A stretch of DNA of 64,000 nt from Cucumis sativus (Eukaryota; Streptophyta; Magnoliopsida; Cucurbitales; Cucurbitaceae): positions 11,966,001 through 12,030,000 of the forward strand of contig NC_026657.2 in assembly GCF_000004075.3 (NCBI RefSeq). The letters run 5' to 3'. This document shows positions 1-13,488 of the stretch, one piece after another; the stretch's first letter is position 1; each line of letters starts with the position of its first letter. The translations under genes were made by a program, and so were the position numbers. The notes under the pieces were generated by a model, which made no database searches, was not told the origin of the DNA, and worked only from the letters and a program-made list of their open reading frames with translations.

Positions 1-1176
1 CAAAAAAAAAAAAAAAAAAATGTCTAAAACTTTTTTTCTTTTTGTTTTCTAATCCCTTATAACCTTTTTAAGTCCAAGTCCAAATGCACCTTTAACTGAT
101 TAAGGTACCTATACTCTTAGACAACAAGGTTAAAAGGTGGTTTTAGTCACCTCAACTCCCACATATCATCCAACTTTTCATAAGTTCTCACAATGCCATT
201 AAAACACACCGTCCAAATTATAAATTTTTCAAGTCTAACTATCAATCTTTTTTTAATGGAAGCCCTAAATTAAAAAAGGACTTCTAGCTAACTAATTAGT
301 AGACTAAATTAAAAAGGGATCTAGATTGTATTGAACTACGCGTTAAACTTTCTTAGATATTATTATCATTAACTCATTATGTGATTAATAATCTTGTATC
401 ACTTCAAATACAATATCATTCATTCGTTTATATGTTTTTTTTTTTTTCACTCCAAAGTCTATCTAAAAGTGCTCTTTATTCTTACTTTATGTCCAACTTT
501 TGACAGACTCTACTCAAATGTCACATAGAATTAATAAAGTATTCACAAATTAATAAATTGGTTTAGATCACGTGGGAAACATATATATATTGATTTAACT
601 GATGAGTCATATAGTACTACAAGTGATTAGAATGAATCAAAGAACCCTTTGTTGTTTTTTGTTTTTCTTTTTTTGAGTTTTTCAATGACTTGTGTTAGGG
701 TTTTAATGAACTGGACTCAATATTTTAAGAAACTAATTAAATGGGCTTATCATTTGAATGCGACAAGTCGTTCTCCACTTATGAACTTGTTTATTTATTT
801 TATTTTAGATGGATCCATTTTCTTTATTATTATCATCATCGTCATCATTATTATCATTTTACATAGTATACCTTTCTAAATAATGTCTCCATTTATAGCC
901 ACTATGAGTTATAAAAAAATCCCAAAAATTCTTACACCAACAGACAACATTCTTCTATTTTAATGCTTTCTTTGTGTTTTCAGTATACTATTTTAATGTT
1001 TTGGATGGGAAGGTTTTTCCTTTAACATGGCATGGCTGACCAAACCCACGCGTATGGATGTATATAGTTCAAGTCCCTTTTCTATCCGATCACGATTTCA
1101 ATATTTATTGATATAAATATTTGTATGGTTTATTGATATTTTTCGATTTCAATAGGTTAACCATAGATCAATTTTC

Positions 1177-1197
1177 TATATATATATATATATATAT
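1177..1197. repeat. TA dinucleotide microsatellite
   Basis: An uninterrupted TA run of about ten units in an otherwise gene-free AT-rich region. Confidence 0.8.
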
Positions 1198-3775
1198 GTA
1201 GATAGTACCGATGTATGAGACCGTTAAAAAACAAACAAATTAAACTCTAAATGACGTTTATGCTAAAAAGGTAACATAAACTTCTCACTTCTACTTCATT
1301 CTAGATTTCTCCATCTCTTATTTACTATCACGTTGTAAAAGTTAAGGGCAAATATTTTAAATTTCGTTTGGGAGCAAAGACGTTTAATATGTTTTCAATC
1401 GAATATTTGTATTTTTAGTATAAATTGAGGTGGTTGGTAGGAACATAGAACTTTTTAATTCATTGATACATGCAAATGTCAATCAAGTGAAACTTTTGTT
1501 GACCATTTAATATTTATTATTTAGTTTCTATATTCTAATATTAGTTTATTTAATTTGTCATATCGATTGGCCATGGTTAAATATTTACAAATAATTATAG
1601 TCATAAGTAAGTGTTGGAGAAAAAAAATTGAGGAGAAAATGTGTTGGGTAAGAAATAGAACTTTTGTGGTTATCTTACTCTAAATTTCTAAACCTATGTT
1701 TGATGTAACTGATTCACTCTTTTGTTTTTGAAACAAGAGATTTTTTTTGTTTTTTTTTTCAAACCATTAGGAGTAGTTGTTGCTCCAACTTAATTAATTT
1801 TGAAACTATACATTTTTTCTTCATTAATTTATCACCAGAGTCAATTTCTTTTACTTATTTTGTGTTAGTAGAAGGTAGAAACATTTCTCACCATATAAAT
1901 ATATAATACTTTATTGATAAAGGGTAAATAAATACCTTTTTGTATGAAATAATGGAAATGTATGATTGAAAAGGTTGTGCACCTCTTAACGTTTACCTTA
2001 AAGGAGCCCTATAATTAATTAAACTCCAATAATTTGTTTAAAGTTGGGGCTTTAATAGTGAAATTAATTAACTAATTAAAACAACTTAAAAAGACTAAAC
2101 CTTTATAACCACTCATGGAAGATTATGGCATCGCAAGGAACACATGTCAACTTTTTTTCTTCACCAAATTTCTCTTTGTAAAAGTATTTAAAATGGCACA
2201 AAGTACACTAAATATAGTTTGTTGCAGCAAAATATGACTTTGGGATAATGGTTTAATCATTTTTAATATATGGTTTTAAACGACAAACATATTTGTATAT
2301 TGGAATCATAATGTCGAATTTGAGAAAAAATAAGTTAAATAATATTACCTAAGTAGTGGAAGGCCTAGCCCTATAGTTATTAGTGTTAGGTATTAACCAA
2401 AGTCTACTTCCCATTGGGGGGTTTTATGATGATGATGATTATATATAAAATTTATAATCTTACATCTTATGCCCTCACTTTAGGTTCCACTTCATAATTA
2501 TGCTAATTATTTGGTTTCTTTCTCTGAATTTCTTGATTTGGTATCTACCTTCATAACTATAAATAGTAATTTTAGGGATAATAATAATAACAATATTTAA
2601 AAAAAAATGCAAATATAACAAAATTTATTTATGATAACTATTAGGGTGTAATCAATTAGTAATAGACTTATAACATTGATGAACTCTGACATATTTTCCT
2701 ATATTTGTAATTTTTTAAATAAAATATTATATATATTAATATTTCGAAAAATCTATCAAAATTATTATAAATGGTAAAAATGAACAAAATGTTTGGATTC
2801 TCCTAAAAAATGAAGTGTAATGGTTTTTTGTTATTGATTTTTTGGTCATCAACATAAATAATTTTATTATTATTGAAAAACATATAAAATTAAATTATAT
2901 ATTTAATTAACGTAATATTAACTATAATCTAACATTTAATCATGTTTATAATTAATTAAGTTTATCGTCAATAATTTCACTTTTAATTAAATACTGTAAG
3001 AAAATATAATTGAATACTAAATCATATAAAAATGAGATAGGAGTATGGTTATATCAATAAAGAATACTAAAAAAAAGTTTTATTAGTATGTTAAGGTTTT
3101 AATGAATGGAGTAATATAAACAATTGCATGATTATTAAAAAAAAAACAAAAAAGAAATCAGTTATTATTATTGAAAAATAAATTTTGTACTAACGAAATT
3201 TAATTAATCTTATTTTTAGCTAAATAATGAATGATTTGTGTAAAGAGAGATTTGTATACATTTATTTTTAGCTAAATATTTTAATAAACTATTACTATTT
3301 TATTAAAACAAATATTCTATATTGATTTTTCTAAGTTAGTATTAATTAATTAATTAATTGTATTTCAAACAGTGGAATAATTACGTAAGATATATGAAGT
3401 ATTAACCAAAGTTGTTAAAATCTTTTACAGAATGTTAAGGCGATTGGAGGTTCAAAAACCCTCTACGAAGAAGTTCACAAAATGCATGGAACAATAGATT
3501 CTCATGGTGCTGTAAAACTTCCCTTTGCATTATGTTTGAAAATAAATTACTTAATACTTACACTTGGGAAAAAATAAATCGTGGAAGCTTATTCAAGTTT
3601 TGTTAAACGTGACAGTTTTTCAAACCCTCGTAATTATGGCATGGATGTATTTTCCGTTTAGACATGATATTTATGAAAAATGTTAGCTCGTTAGACCATT
3701 CTTGAAAAATGACATAGTATTACTCCTACTAAATTAAGTTAAGCTATTGGTGCAGAAGGTTCTTACTTATATTAG

Positions 3776-3955
3776 AGGTGTATAAATGATTTGATAATGC
3801 AAACAACCCGATTATCCAATCCAAAACATTTTGGTTAGTTTTGTTCTTGGACTGGATTGGAAGTTTAACTTTTGAGATTTATATCAGGTTGGATTGGGTT
3901 GGATCGTGGACTCGCTAAAAAAAAGTTGTTGACCCAATCCAATTAAAATTATACA
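3776..3955. repeat. MITE-like segment with complementary GGATTGG / CCAATCC blocks
   Basis: The segment has CCCGATTATCCAATCC-type blocks on its left and GGTTGGATTGGGTTGGAT and GACCCAATCCAATT blocks on its right, so parts can pair with each other. No terminal inverted repeat with a clear target duplication could be delimited. It could be a miniature transposon remnant or simply a repeat-rich spacer. Confidence 0.3.
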
Positions 3956-4475
3956 TATGCTAGTAAAATATATATTTTTCTTTGTTTAAATTTTAGTTAT
4001 TTTGGATGGATGAACTTGTCAATTTTTCATATTTTTCCTTTCAAATTGGATCATATTTTTCATATTTATCACATACGCTTAAGAGTATATGATAAATTGG
4101 GATATTTTCATGTAGAACAAAATCACAAAAAAAAAAAAAACCAAATTTGTCCTTTTGTTAAGTTCGGATAGTTTGTTATATTTGAAAAGCAACCATTTTA
4201 TAATTTAAACAATTAATTTCTCAATAATAAATATCCATTCAATGCACTTAAATTATTATATCATATATATTGTTGTTATTATTACAATTAGGAGAGATCA
4301 AAATCTACAAATTGCATCTGTAAACCACAAATTTTCAAACAGTCAAAAGTTATTGAAACTGGGCACATAATTTTAGAGCATTGACATGCAAAATTCATAG
4401 AATATAAGACCATCTTCCCAAGTTGACAAATATTCTTTTTACAAATTAAAATTAAGATTGAATTCATGAGATAAA

Positions 4476-7400
4476 TTAACCAACTGCAGCTTGCAATTCC
4501 AGCAACCGACTCACGTTGTACATCGTTGGTCGTGATTGCGGCTTTGCCTGCACACACGAGATCGCTAGAGTCATTATCAAAGATAGCTCAGTGATGATCT
4601 TTTGCGTTTCAGGAAACTCTAAACGACAATCTAAAATGTCTTTTAGATCAATGTTGATTTCCGGTGAAGAATGCAACGTAGAAATGATATCTCTCGGATG
4701 TTTTCCTCCTAAAATTTCAAGTGCTACAACACCGAAACTATAGACATCGCATTTTTCATTCACCTCCGTCGTGTATGCAAGCTCTGCATATTAAATTAAT
4801 GAAATAAGAATAGTTATTATTTGAAGAATAACGTGAGTAACACATGAAAAATAATATTTTCTAAACAAAATAGTTTATAAGTTTTTTTCTCGATAAATTA
4901 ATATATAATTTGAAGTGTGTTCATAAGATAGTTTGTTTATGGCTCTTAAATTGTTTTTGAAAACCAACTTTTAGTCATCTAAAATCATTTGGTGAGCTTA
5001 ACCAAACAAACTTTAAATTATATAGTACGTTTCAAGTTTAAAAACTATATCTTATCTTTTTGATGTGTTGTTTTAACCATCAAATTTGTTTGGTTCCAAT
5101 ATATACAAAATTGATTAATCTACTAGATTACAATAACTTATAATTCATGTCTCTATTATTAATTAAAATTTTTAAATTTAATTGGTAAAGAATATGCATA
5201 CTAATGACAATTCAATTATGTTTGTTCAACCGTCTTATTTTCATGTCTTATATGTACGTAATATATTTGAAGAAATGTGATTTAATCACCCACCGTCTCT
5301 ATGTATATATTAACAAGTCAGCCCTCATATTGTTTCTTTCACAGGGTTTTTAAACTAATCCAAGTTTGTTAGTGCACTTTTTATTTATTGCAATTTCCTT
5401 TGAAAACTACTTTTGTGACCTACCAAAATTATTCAAATAAACCTGCAAATAAATATATTTTAAGTTAGGTATGCAAAGCGTTATTATTATGTTAAACATA
5501 CCTGGAGCAATGTAGCCAGAGGTGCCTGTAATCACGGTCGAGTTCAAAGCATTGACATTACAAAACATTGCAGTAGCAAAATCTGAAATGTGGGGTTCGA
5601 ACTTCGTGTCGAATAATACATTGTTGTTCGTTATGTTTCGATGTAGAATTGGTGGCTTACAATTGTGGTGTAGAAACGAAAGTGCCCGAGCTGTGCCTTT
5701 CACTGCTTTAATCCTGTTTAACCAATCTAGCTCTATTGCTTCTCTTGCATTGCTCAGTATATTGGCTAAGCTTCCTCTTTCAATGTAATCATAAACCAGA
5801 AATGTATGAACTTTGTTACAACAAAATCCCAAAAGACTCACAATATTCTCGTGTCTTATTTCTGTTAAATCTCTAGCTTCCTTTTGAAAATTATCCCAAT
5901 TTTCCACCACCATTTCATCTTCGTCCCACGAATAATGTAGCTTCTTCACTGCAAAAAATGAACCCTCGGCCATTTCGACTTTGTAAACCTTCCCTGATAC
6001 TCCCTCCCCTATGCAATACTCTTCATCAAAACTCTCTGTAGCTTCAATTATATTGGAATACTCAACTTTTCCATTCAGGAAATACCATATGTCTTGAAAT
6101 GTTGTTGCCATTGTTGCACTCTCCTTCACTAACGTCATATCATACTCGGTTTTCTTTCGTATGATATAAGTAAGAGTTCCATAGAGTAGTAAACAAATCA
6201 CCACTACTCCAACAAAAGTAAGAATGAGAATTGTTACAAGCTTACTCTCTTTAATATTCCCACTATTGTCGTTCAAACCGTTTCGATCATCGTTGCAACT
6301 CGGCAACCCTTTGATATTGTCTCCGCATAACCCCTTATTGTGACTAAAAGCGGATGGATCTGCTCGAGTAAAGATACCTTCATCAGGAAGAGGGCCTTCA
6401 AGACTGTTATATGAAAGATCAACGGAAACTAAACTAAACATTGTGCCTAAGGAATTAGGAACAGAGCCAGATAGATTGTTATGAGACAAATTCAAATTCT
6501 CTAAGCTTTTGAGATTCCCAAAACTTGATGGAATTTCACCACTCAGTGAATTATTACTCAAATCAATCATTATTTGTATACTATCAAGAAGCCCAATGTT
6601 GAATGGGATTGAACCATTCAATTGATTCCCTCTCAAACCCAAAAATTGCAGCCTTGAAAGATCACCAATTTCAGAAGGAATGGAACCACTTAACATATTC
6701 TTAGAAATGTCAAGACATTTAAGATTCTCCAAGCTTCCTATTTCGATCGGTAACGACCCGGAAAACCGATTGTCCCTTAGACCAAGCATCGATAGTTTCG
6801 ACAAATTTCGGATACTTTTCGGTATGGATCCAGAGAGATTATTGTAAGAAAGTTCAAGTTCAACTAAATTCTTCAACTTAATTATCTCTTCAGGAATCTT
6901 ACCACTTACCTTATTATTATCAATCCTCAAATGGGTCAAGTTCTTGCATTCTCCCCAGTTAGGAGATAACTTTCCTTCCAACTTGTTGAAGCTTAAATCG
7001 ATGTAATTAAGATTCGGGTAGATTCCGAAATCTCGATCCAACGACCCGGTTAAGCTGTTGTTTTGCATCAAAACTCTGAACAAACTAGCACAATTTTTCA
7101 AACTTGAAGGAATAGGACCTGAAAAACTATTGTGTGCTGTGGAGAAATTTAAAAGCTTTCCTCCTTTACAAACTTGTGGTGGCAAATGACCAGTGAAGAA
7201 ATTCTGAGCTAAATGAAGAACTTCAAAAGATGAGACATTTCCCAAATTCTGTGGCACTTCACCAGATAAGTAATTGATGAACAAACGTAGATCAGTTAAG
7301 TGCTTCAAATTTCCAATACTTTTAGGGATTTCACCATAAAAGTAATTACTATTCAAACGAAGAGCATTTAAATAAGTTAAATTCCCAATGGATTGAGGGA

Positions 7401-8079
7401 TTTCACCTGAGAATTGGCTTCTATCAAAAGCAATTAAATTCAAAAACTTCACATTTCCAATTTCTTCTGGTAATTTGCCTTCAAGAAGAGTATCTTGTAA
7501 CAAGAAATTTCTCAAATTTCTTAGCCCAAGATTTGACTTACTACTAAACCCATTTGGGAAAAGACGTGAATCCAAAACCCCAGTAATGAAATTACGAGAT
7601 AAATCAAGTTCAAGAAGTTGAGTGAGATTTGACAGAGAAAGGGGAATGGTTGAGTTGAAGAAATTAGTGGAAAGATCAAGATATTGAAGGTTTGAAAGTG
7701 CTCCAATGGAGGATGGTATTGCACCAGAAAACTTATTAACTTTAAGATCAAGAACAATTAAGCTTGAAAAACAAGAGAAATTCAATTTCTCAATAGTACC
7801 TCTTAAACCAGAGTAAGCCAAATCAATTTCACTAACATGTCCTTCATTAGTGCATATAATTCCATTCCATTGACATGGGTTGTTTAAAAATGTAGAATTG
7901 TGGCTTGAACTTTCATCAACCCATGAATCTAAGATTGATGATTCTTGTGGTGGAAGGCTTTGTTTCCATCTCAACAGAGCCTCAGCTTCCATGGATGAAC
8001 CTTCAATGACTTTCACAAGAAGTAAAAATGTTACTGTTAATGAAAAAACGAAGAGAAAATCTTTCTTTTGGGTTGCCAT
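4476..8079 (-). CDS. LRR receptor-like kinase, MIK2/At1g35710-like, probable pseudokinase
   Basis: Two coding exons, 8079-5502 and 4783-4476, join across a 718-bp intron in phase 1 to give 961 residues. The junction restores the kinase motif GYIAPELAY. Domains in order: signal peptide (about 1-27), LRR N-cap starting near [10 protein letters not shown], about twenty LRRs (roughly 95-590), one membrane helix (about 612-640), then a cytoplasmic kinase domain. The glycine loop GEGVSGKV and Lys712 are present. The catalytic loop reads HRN instead of HRD (Asn815, codon 5635-5637) and the DFG motif reads DFA (Ala835, codon 5575-5577). Catalysis is therefore doubtful, although the frame is open and splice sites are good. 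Arabidopsis MIK2-type receptors sit in the plasma membrane and sense peptides or cell-wall signals. Same-clade membership is judged by eye, and the ligand is unknown. Pairing with an active kinase as a decoy or co-receptor is inference. Confidence 0.9.
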
Positions 8080-10040
8080 TGATTTTGATTTTGATTTTTT
8101 CTTGGGATTTTTGGATCAAAATTTGTAAGATCATATAGGAGAACGAAATGGACCCAATTGTTATTTGTTAATGTGTTTTTTTGTTATATTAAAGAAGTAG
8201 CTTTCAAAGCTACTTTGATATTACGATTTTTTTTAATTTGCAACTTAAAATTGTTATGGGTTGTTTCTAACTTTGTTATCCAGTTTTTCTTTAAAGTCTA
8301 TTTTTAAATTATTTGTTCTTATGTTTACTTTAAAAAGAGTATAATTATATCCCTTTATAAAAATATGATCTAACTACCGATTTTAACTTTTTATCAACTA
8401 CTCCATCATAATTAATTATTGTTTTTAAATCGAATACTCAACAACTTTCGTTCTTTTTATTGTTGTTATGTCAATGTGATAGTGATTATCTCTTATGACT
8501 TTATAAACGACTTTAAACCGTTGAAATAATTGTTTTTATGATTGTCTTTCTTAATTAGTAGGTGAGTTTATATGTGTATATATATCGTTGAGATAGTTAT
8601 CTTTATCACTAATACATCTACTATTGTTTCGACTCTTTTGTATGACTTTCTTAAAAAGGTAGGTTTGAGATTTTTTTTTTCATAAATAAGAATCAATATT
8701 ATAACAAAAACAACCTAAACTTTTGGTAATATTAACTTATTATCTCTTTTAATTATTATGCTCAAATCATACTTAGAGAAATGAAGGTTAATAGCCTCAA
8801 TTTTAAAAAACTAAAACCATTCATTAAATTAAGTTTAGTTTGACATATTATTATTATTTGATTAATTTAAAACAAAGATTATTAATATTAAGAAACTTAT
8901 TAAATATAAGATTTTTATTAAAAATATAAATGAACTAGAATTCAACAGTCGAGTACGAAAACCAAAATTGAACAAATTTCAAAATATAAATAAAAGATGG
9001 TATTTCAACTTTTTTTTTCAATAAAATATTTGAGTTATATAATTAAATAAAAATAAAATAAAACATTCGTGGAAAAAGTGAGGTATGAATAGTCAAAGTC
9101 TCTCCTAAATACATATTTAATTTGTATATAATTTAATGTCTCAAACATAAAAATACATATATATACACACATATGTATATATCAACATCACATTTACCAT
9201 TATATTTCAATTCATAATACACATATATTTATATACTTCCTATAGGAAATGAAAGTGTGACTGCTCAATGTTAATTTGATAAGTTATATATTAGGTAAAC
9301 TTTTGCCATTTTATGTGGTCGTTAGTATTGCATGTATTTATCTATCTATATTTATATTAGAAAAGGATTCAGTTGTTGAAAATATTTATAAAATATATAA
9401 AATTATTAGATTCTATCAATAATAAACACTAATAGACATTGATGGATTTCTATTAGAGTCTAACGAATAGATTATATAAATAAAAGTCTATTGTTGGAAA
9501 TATTTCTATATTTTGATTTATTTTGCTATATATTTAAAAAAATTTATTTATATTATTTAAACGTTAATATGTCTATGTAATGATTTTTATTTGCTTCTGA
9601 AAAAAATCTTTACCCAAAAATATTCAATAACAACCATTTTCATGTTAAAAAATAAAGGCTACCATTTGTAAATTTAGGAGAAACATATTATTAAGTAATT
9701 CTAAAACTTTGTAATCAATAAGAATATAAAATATTAATTACATAAGCAAGTTAGAATGAAGTAAAGAACATAGTTGAAATTAGAGAATTATCATTGGAAC
9801 AAAATAGTTCAAAAATGATTCTTCATGCTAGATAGTAAGATAATATAAGATATATAAGATAGATTGGTACAAAAGTAATACTAAAAATGTATGTGTTTTG
9901 TAATAATTTTTCTCACAAATAAAAATCTTTATATATAACAAATTCATATCATAAAACTAACAATAAAACAGTGACATTTTCTTAAGTTGACTTTCAACTT
10001 AATACATAAATATAATTTTTTTTAAAAAAATAATAAGACA

Positions 10041-10190
10041 TTTTTAAAAATAGCAAAATAAATTAAAATATTTACATGTTACAGCAAAATTTTAGATTCT
10101 ATCACTATAGCATATAAATGACTATCAGTGACAGAATTTGCTATAAGTTTGTAAAAATTTTGTAAAATTTTCTGTTTTTAAAAATTCCCC
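10041..10190. repeat. MITE-like element, copy A
   Basis: The left arm contains AAAATAGCAAAATAAATTAAAA and a nearby CAGCAAAATTTTAGATTCTATCAC. The right side contains GAATTTGCTATA-TTTGTAAA, roughly complementary to the left arm. The middle has the CTATCAGTGACAGAA type of sequence also seen at 12538-12733. I take it as a diverged member of a miniature inverted-repeat family. Ends are approximate. Confidence 0.45.
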
Positions 10191-11874
10191 AAAAATAAAT
10201 TTAATATAAGATGGAGATACACCTAAATCATAAAACTAACAAAAAAAAAAAGAATGCGGAGATATTACATAATTATAATATAATAATAAATAGATAACTT
10301 TTCCTAAATAAAAAATAAATTAAATTCGGTTAATATTGTAAATTTAGAATTTGACTCCAAAAATAATTATATGCTAAAACCCCTTCTAATACAGTAAGGA
10401 TAAATTTCCCAAATTTGTAGATGAAAATTTGAAGGTTCATTAAATAACAGGGAAAATATAATTGTATTTTTGTTCCAGGGCTCAAGATTTAGTTTTCACT
10501 TCATTTAAAGCTTAATTTGAGACTATGATTTCAATTTGTTGGCATAAAATAATTAAAAATGTTACAATTTTATGGTAGAGATGGTCATAAGTTTAGTATC
10601 AATTTGAGGTTTATGTTTTAAAATAACACCTTTAATCTCGATTAATTTTTTAATAATTAGATATATACCACAACTTTTATTACCGGATGTTAAAGTCTAT
10701 TAATTAATTTAAAATATTCAATATTTTTAAATAGAAAATTGAATTAGATGATAAAAATAATTTTTAGAAAATCGTTCCTAACATCTCTTTTTTGCATGTT
10801 GTAAATTTAAAAAATATAAAAAATATGACGATAGTCAAATGATAATCTGCTTTTAAATTTTTTATTTTTGTAACTTTAAAAATATGAGTTACATGAGTTC
10901 GACTGTCGTAAATATTTTTAGTTTTTGGGGAGTGGTCTTGAATTTACCATCGTCATCCATGGCTAATTATTGTGTTAGTAAGGTCAAGTTGGTAAAAGTG
11001 ATTCGTGTGGAAAGCCCAACTAAGAAAAGATTGGGGCGAAGCATAACTTTTGTCCAAGCCCAATTAGACCCTTCTAAAACTTCGTTTCTTTGTTTTTGTC
11101 ATAAAGAAAACAAATCGCCTAACTCAATTACTAAATCTAATACATATTGAAACTCACTTTTTGTTTTTAGGATTTAATTAAGCTTGTTTCATTTCATGAT
11201 CAATTTCTTAATTATATTATAAGTAGCTTCATCGATAATCACATATTACGTATATACTAGCTTCAAATATGATAAATAATAACTCACCAAACAACTCTTC
11301 AAACCTTACGCCAGAATGATTTACCTTTGCATTATCACAAAACCAATTGAGTGATGTGAATTAGTGAAAACAACCTCTTACGGAAAGTGTGTCTCCCAAA
11401 TAGTTTGGCTAAAAGAAAACACTCAAAAAATCAATGATCCCCTAAACTCAATCTCTCATTCGAGCACGATTATGCAACCACTAAGAATATCTAACACCGA
11501 AAAATAAATTGATTTTGCTAAGATGGATAAATATATCGTTTCGTTAAGATATTTTTTAATCATGCATCACTATAAAATCTTTTTCTTCCTATCTATTTTG
11601 ATGAATAACGTAGGCCTTTTATAAATTTGGGAATTGCACATTATTTCATACAAAATTCAAACACAAATTTCAAAATAATTTTGAAAAAAATTTCCAAGTT
11701 AACTTTTTAAATACTCTTTTAAAATTATTTGAGTAAGGACTTTGTCTATAGATCAAATAGAGAAGGGCACCTCTATGAGAGTGATAGCTTGCCAACTTTC
11801 ATAAAAGATATATAAATCATACTTTGAAGTCTCTTATATATATACACACACACATTATTATTTTGAGGTGAAAG

Positions 11875-12040
11875 TCTTATATTATATTCATCTTTCTTTT
11901 TCTTTCTTTTTTTTTGTAACTTTATGTCATTAAATTATGTGGTCTGAGTTGATTAACTCTTATATTATATTCATCTTTCTTTTTCTTTCTTTTTTTTTGT
12001 AACTTTATGTCATTAAATTATGTGGTCTGAGTTGATTAAC
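11875..12040. repeat. Exact 83-bp tandem duplication
   Basis: Two directly adjacent copies (11875-11957 and 11958-12040) each begin TCTTATATTATATTCATC and end GAGTTGATTAAC, with no difference that I can see. The unit contains a TC-rich tract. It is non-coding in all frames. The lack of divergence points to a recent duplication. Confidence 0.85.
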
Positions 12041-12537
12041 AGTACATTGATACTGATGGTTTGATAGTTAAGAATGAGTTTAAATGAGCTTAGCAGTCAA
12101 TATCTACCTAAGTTCCATTCTTATTTGTTATTATTGAAAATGACTTCGTTAGTTTCCTTAGCTGATGATGGACTTAAAAAGTCTTTGTGATTGAAATTAA
12201 AGTATTGTTCATCAAACTACATGTTTAAAATTTAAAATATTAGTACTCTATATTACCTTCATTTATTATTAATTTAACACTTATTAAATATTTTTCGTGG
12301 ACGGTATACGATTCTTAATACCTACTTAGTTGGTAGCAAACAATAGAGGTAGTATAGAATTTTTTTATACTATCATAGTATTAGAAATTTTCTCGTACAT
12401 ATAATGTCACACAATGATAGTTGTGAGAGTGGAAGCACAACTGTTGTGCTACAATCATACAATGTTTAAAATAAATCATAATTTAATATGTATTTTAATT
12501 TGACACTTCAAAATTAATATTAAAATGAAAGAATGTC

Positions 12538-12733
12538 AAAAATAGAAAATTTAACCAATATATTTACAACATACAGCAAAATTTTCAAATTCAATTAATA
12601 ATAGACATTGATATGCTTCTATTAGTGGTATTGATAGACAGTGATAGAAGTCTATTAATTTTTATCATCGAAAGAATCCGAAGTTTTGCTATATATTTGT
12701 AAATGTTTTAATTTATTTTGCTATTTTTTAAAA
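12538..12733. repeat. MITE-like element with long inverted termini, copy B
   Basis: The left arm (TCAAAAATAG... TATTTACAACATACAGCAAAATTT) is largely the reverse complement of the right arm (AAGTTTTGCTATATATTTG... TTTATTTTGCTATTTTT). The centre holds ATAGACATTGATA / TGATAGAAGTCTATTAA, itself nearly palindromic. There is no coding capacity, which fits a non-autonomous DNA transposon. Related fragments occur near 9390-9545, 10041-10190, 24600-24670, 32370-32560 and 45020-45180. Confidence 0.55.
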
Positions 12734-13488
12734 TGTTTGATATTTTGTTACTTGTTATTTTATTTTATTTACAAAATATAATGATAATATCTATTGACCA
12801 CCTATATTAAATATGAAAGTGTGGAAATATTAAGATGGATAGAAATTTAGGAAGAGACTTAATGCATGCTTGACCCATGTACTAACTAAGTTATTATTAC
12901 TTTTACCATTAAAAACCTATTCATAGAAAATGCTCCTAACCTATAAACATCAATGGTCTCGTCATAATTAGATAATTAATTTTCAATTAAAACCTTTCAC
13001 ATCATATTCTCTTGCGTTATTTACACACAACTCTTTCTAAACAAAATATATTAAGAGGTTCGATGCGATCGATCTCGAAATTTCAATATTACAAATAGAT
13101 ACATTGACGAATATCCGATGTCGAAAATACATTAAGCGGTTGTTAAATTTATAAGAAATTTATTTAGATTAATAATTTTGTAGTATGTACTTTCAAACCA
13201 AGTTATGGATATTAATTGTTATTGTTATTAGTATTTATATTTGGCTAAATAAATGACATTTTATAATGTTTTATATCTAAAATATTCAATATTGGTATTG
13301 AACTCCTCGATTTAATATATAAACAAATTTCTCTTCTTCACTATGACTACGGTAACATATAAAGGAAAATAGTACAAAAAGAGGAATACATTTTTTCTCA
13401 CTAAATTTTAACAATTACAAGTTCACAATACAAAAGATATATATATGCTATCGAATAGAAAAACAAAGTTCTTTGATCATAAAACATA

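Larger units (their letters stand above)
1..4475. other. AT-rich intergenic region, no gene seen
   Basis: No reading frame here looks coding on either strand; the short ORFs are low-complexity translations of AT-rich DNA. The stretch contains a TA microsatellite near 1177-1197, a run of ATTA repeats near 3342-3359, and a hairpin-prone segment near 3776-3955 (listed separately). It lies downstream of the first receptor kinase, whose stop codon is at 4476-4478, so the right edge probably carries that gene's 3' UTR. Confidence 0.7.
8080..13488. other. Intergenic region between the two receptor kinases
   Basis: About 5.4 kb without a supported gene. The left end should hold the promoter and 5' UTR of the first receptor kinase (start codon at 8077-8079) and the right end the 3' UTR of the second. 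Two or three copies of an inverted-repeat MITE-like family and an exact 83-bp tandem duplication lie here and are listed separately. An 88-codon ORF at 10884-11150 was considered and not accepted. Confidence 0.6.

Noticed and set aside
5522..5788. Plus-strand frames over the receptor kinase exons, here and at 14250-15371
   Set aside because: Antisense shadows of the kinase and LRR coding sequence.
4476..8079. Calling the first receptor kinase a pseudogene
   Set aside because: The frame, both splice sites and all LRRs are intact. Only catalytic residues are changed, so pseudokinase is the better description.
10884..11150. 88-codon plus-strand frame between the receptor kinases
   Set aside because: No domain, no signal peptide and no splice context, and its composition follows the local DNA. 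I see no reason to call it a gene.
11875..12040. Possible CRISPR-like array
   Set aside because: Only two directly adjacent copies with no spacers, in a plant nuclear genome; an ordinary tandem duplication.
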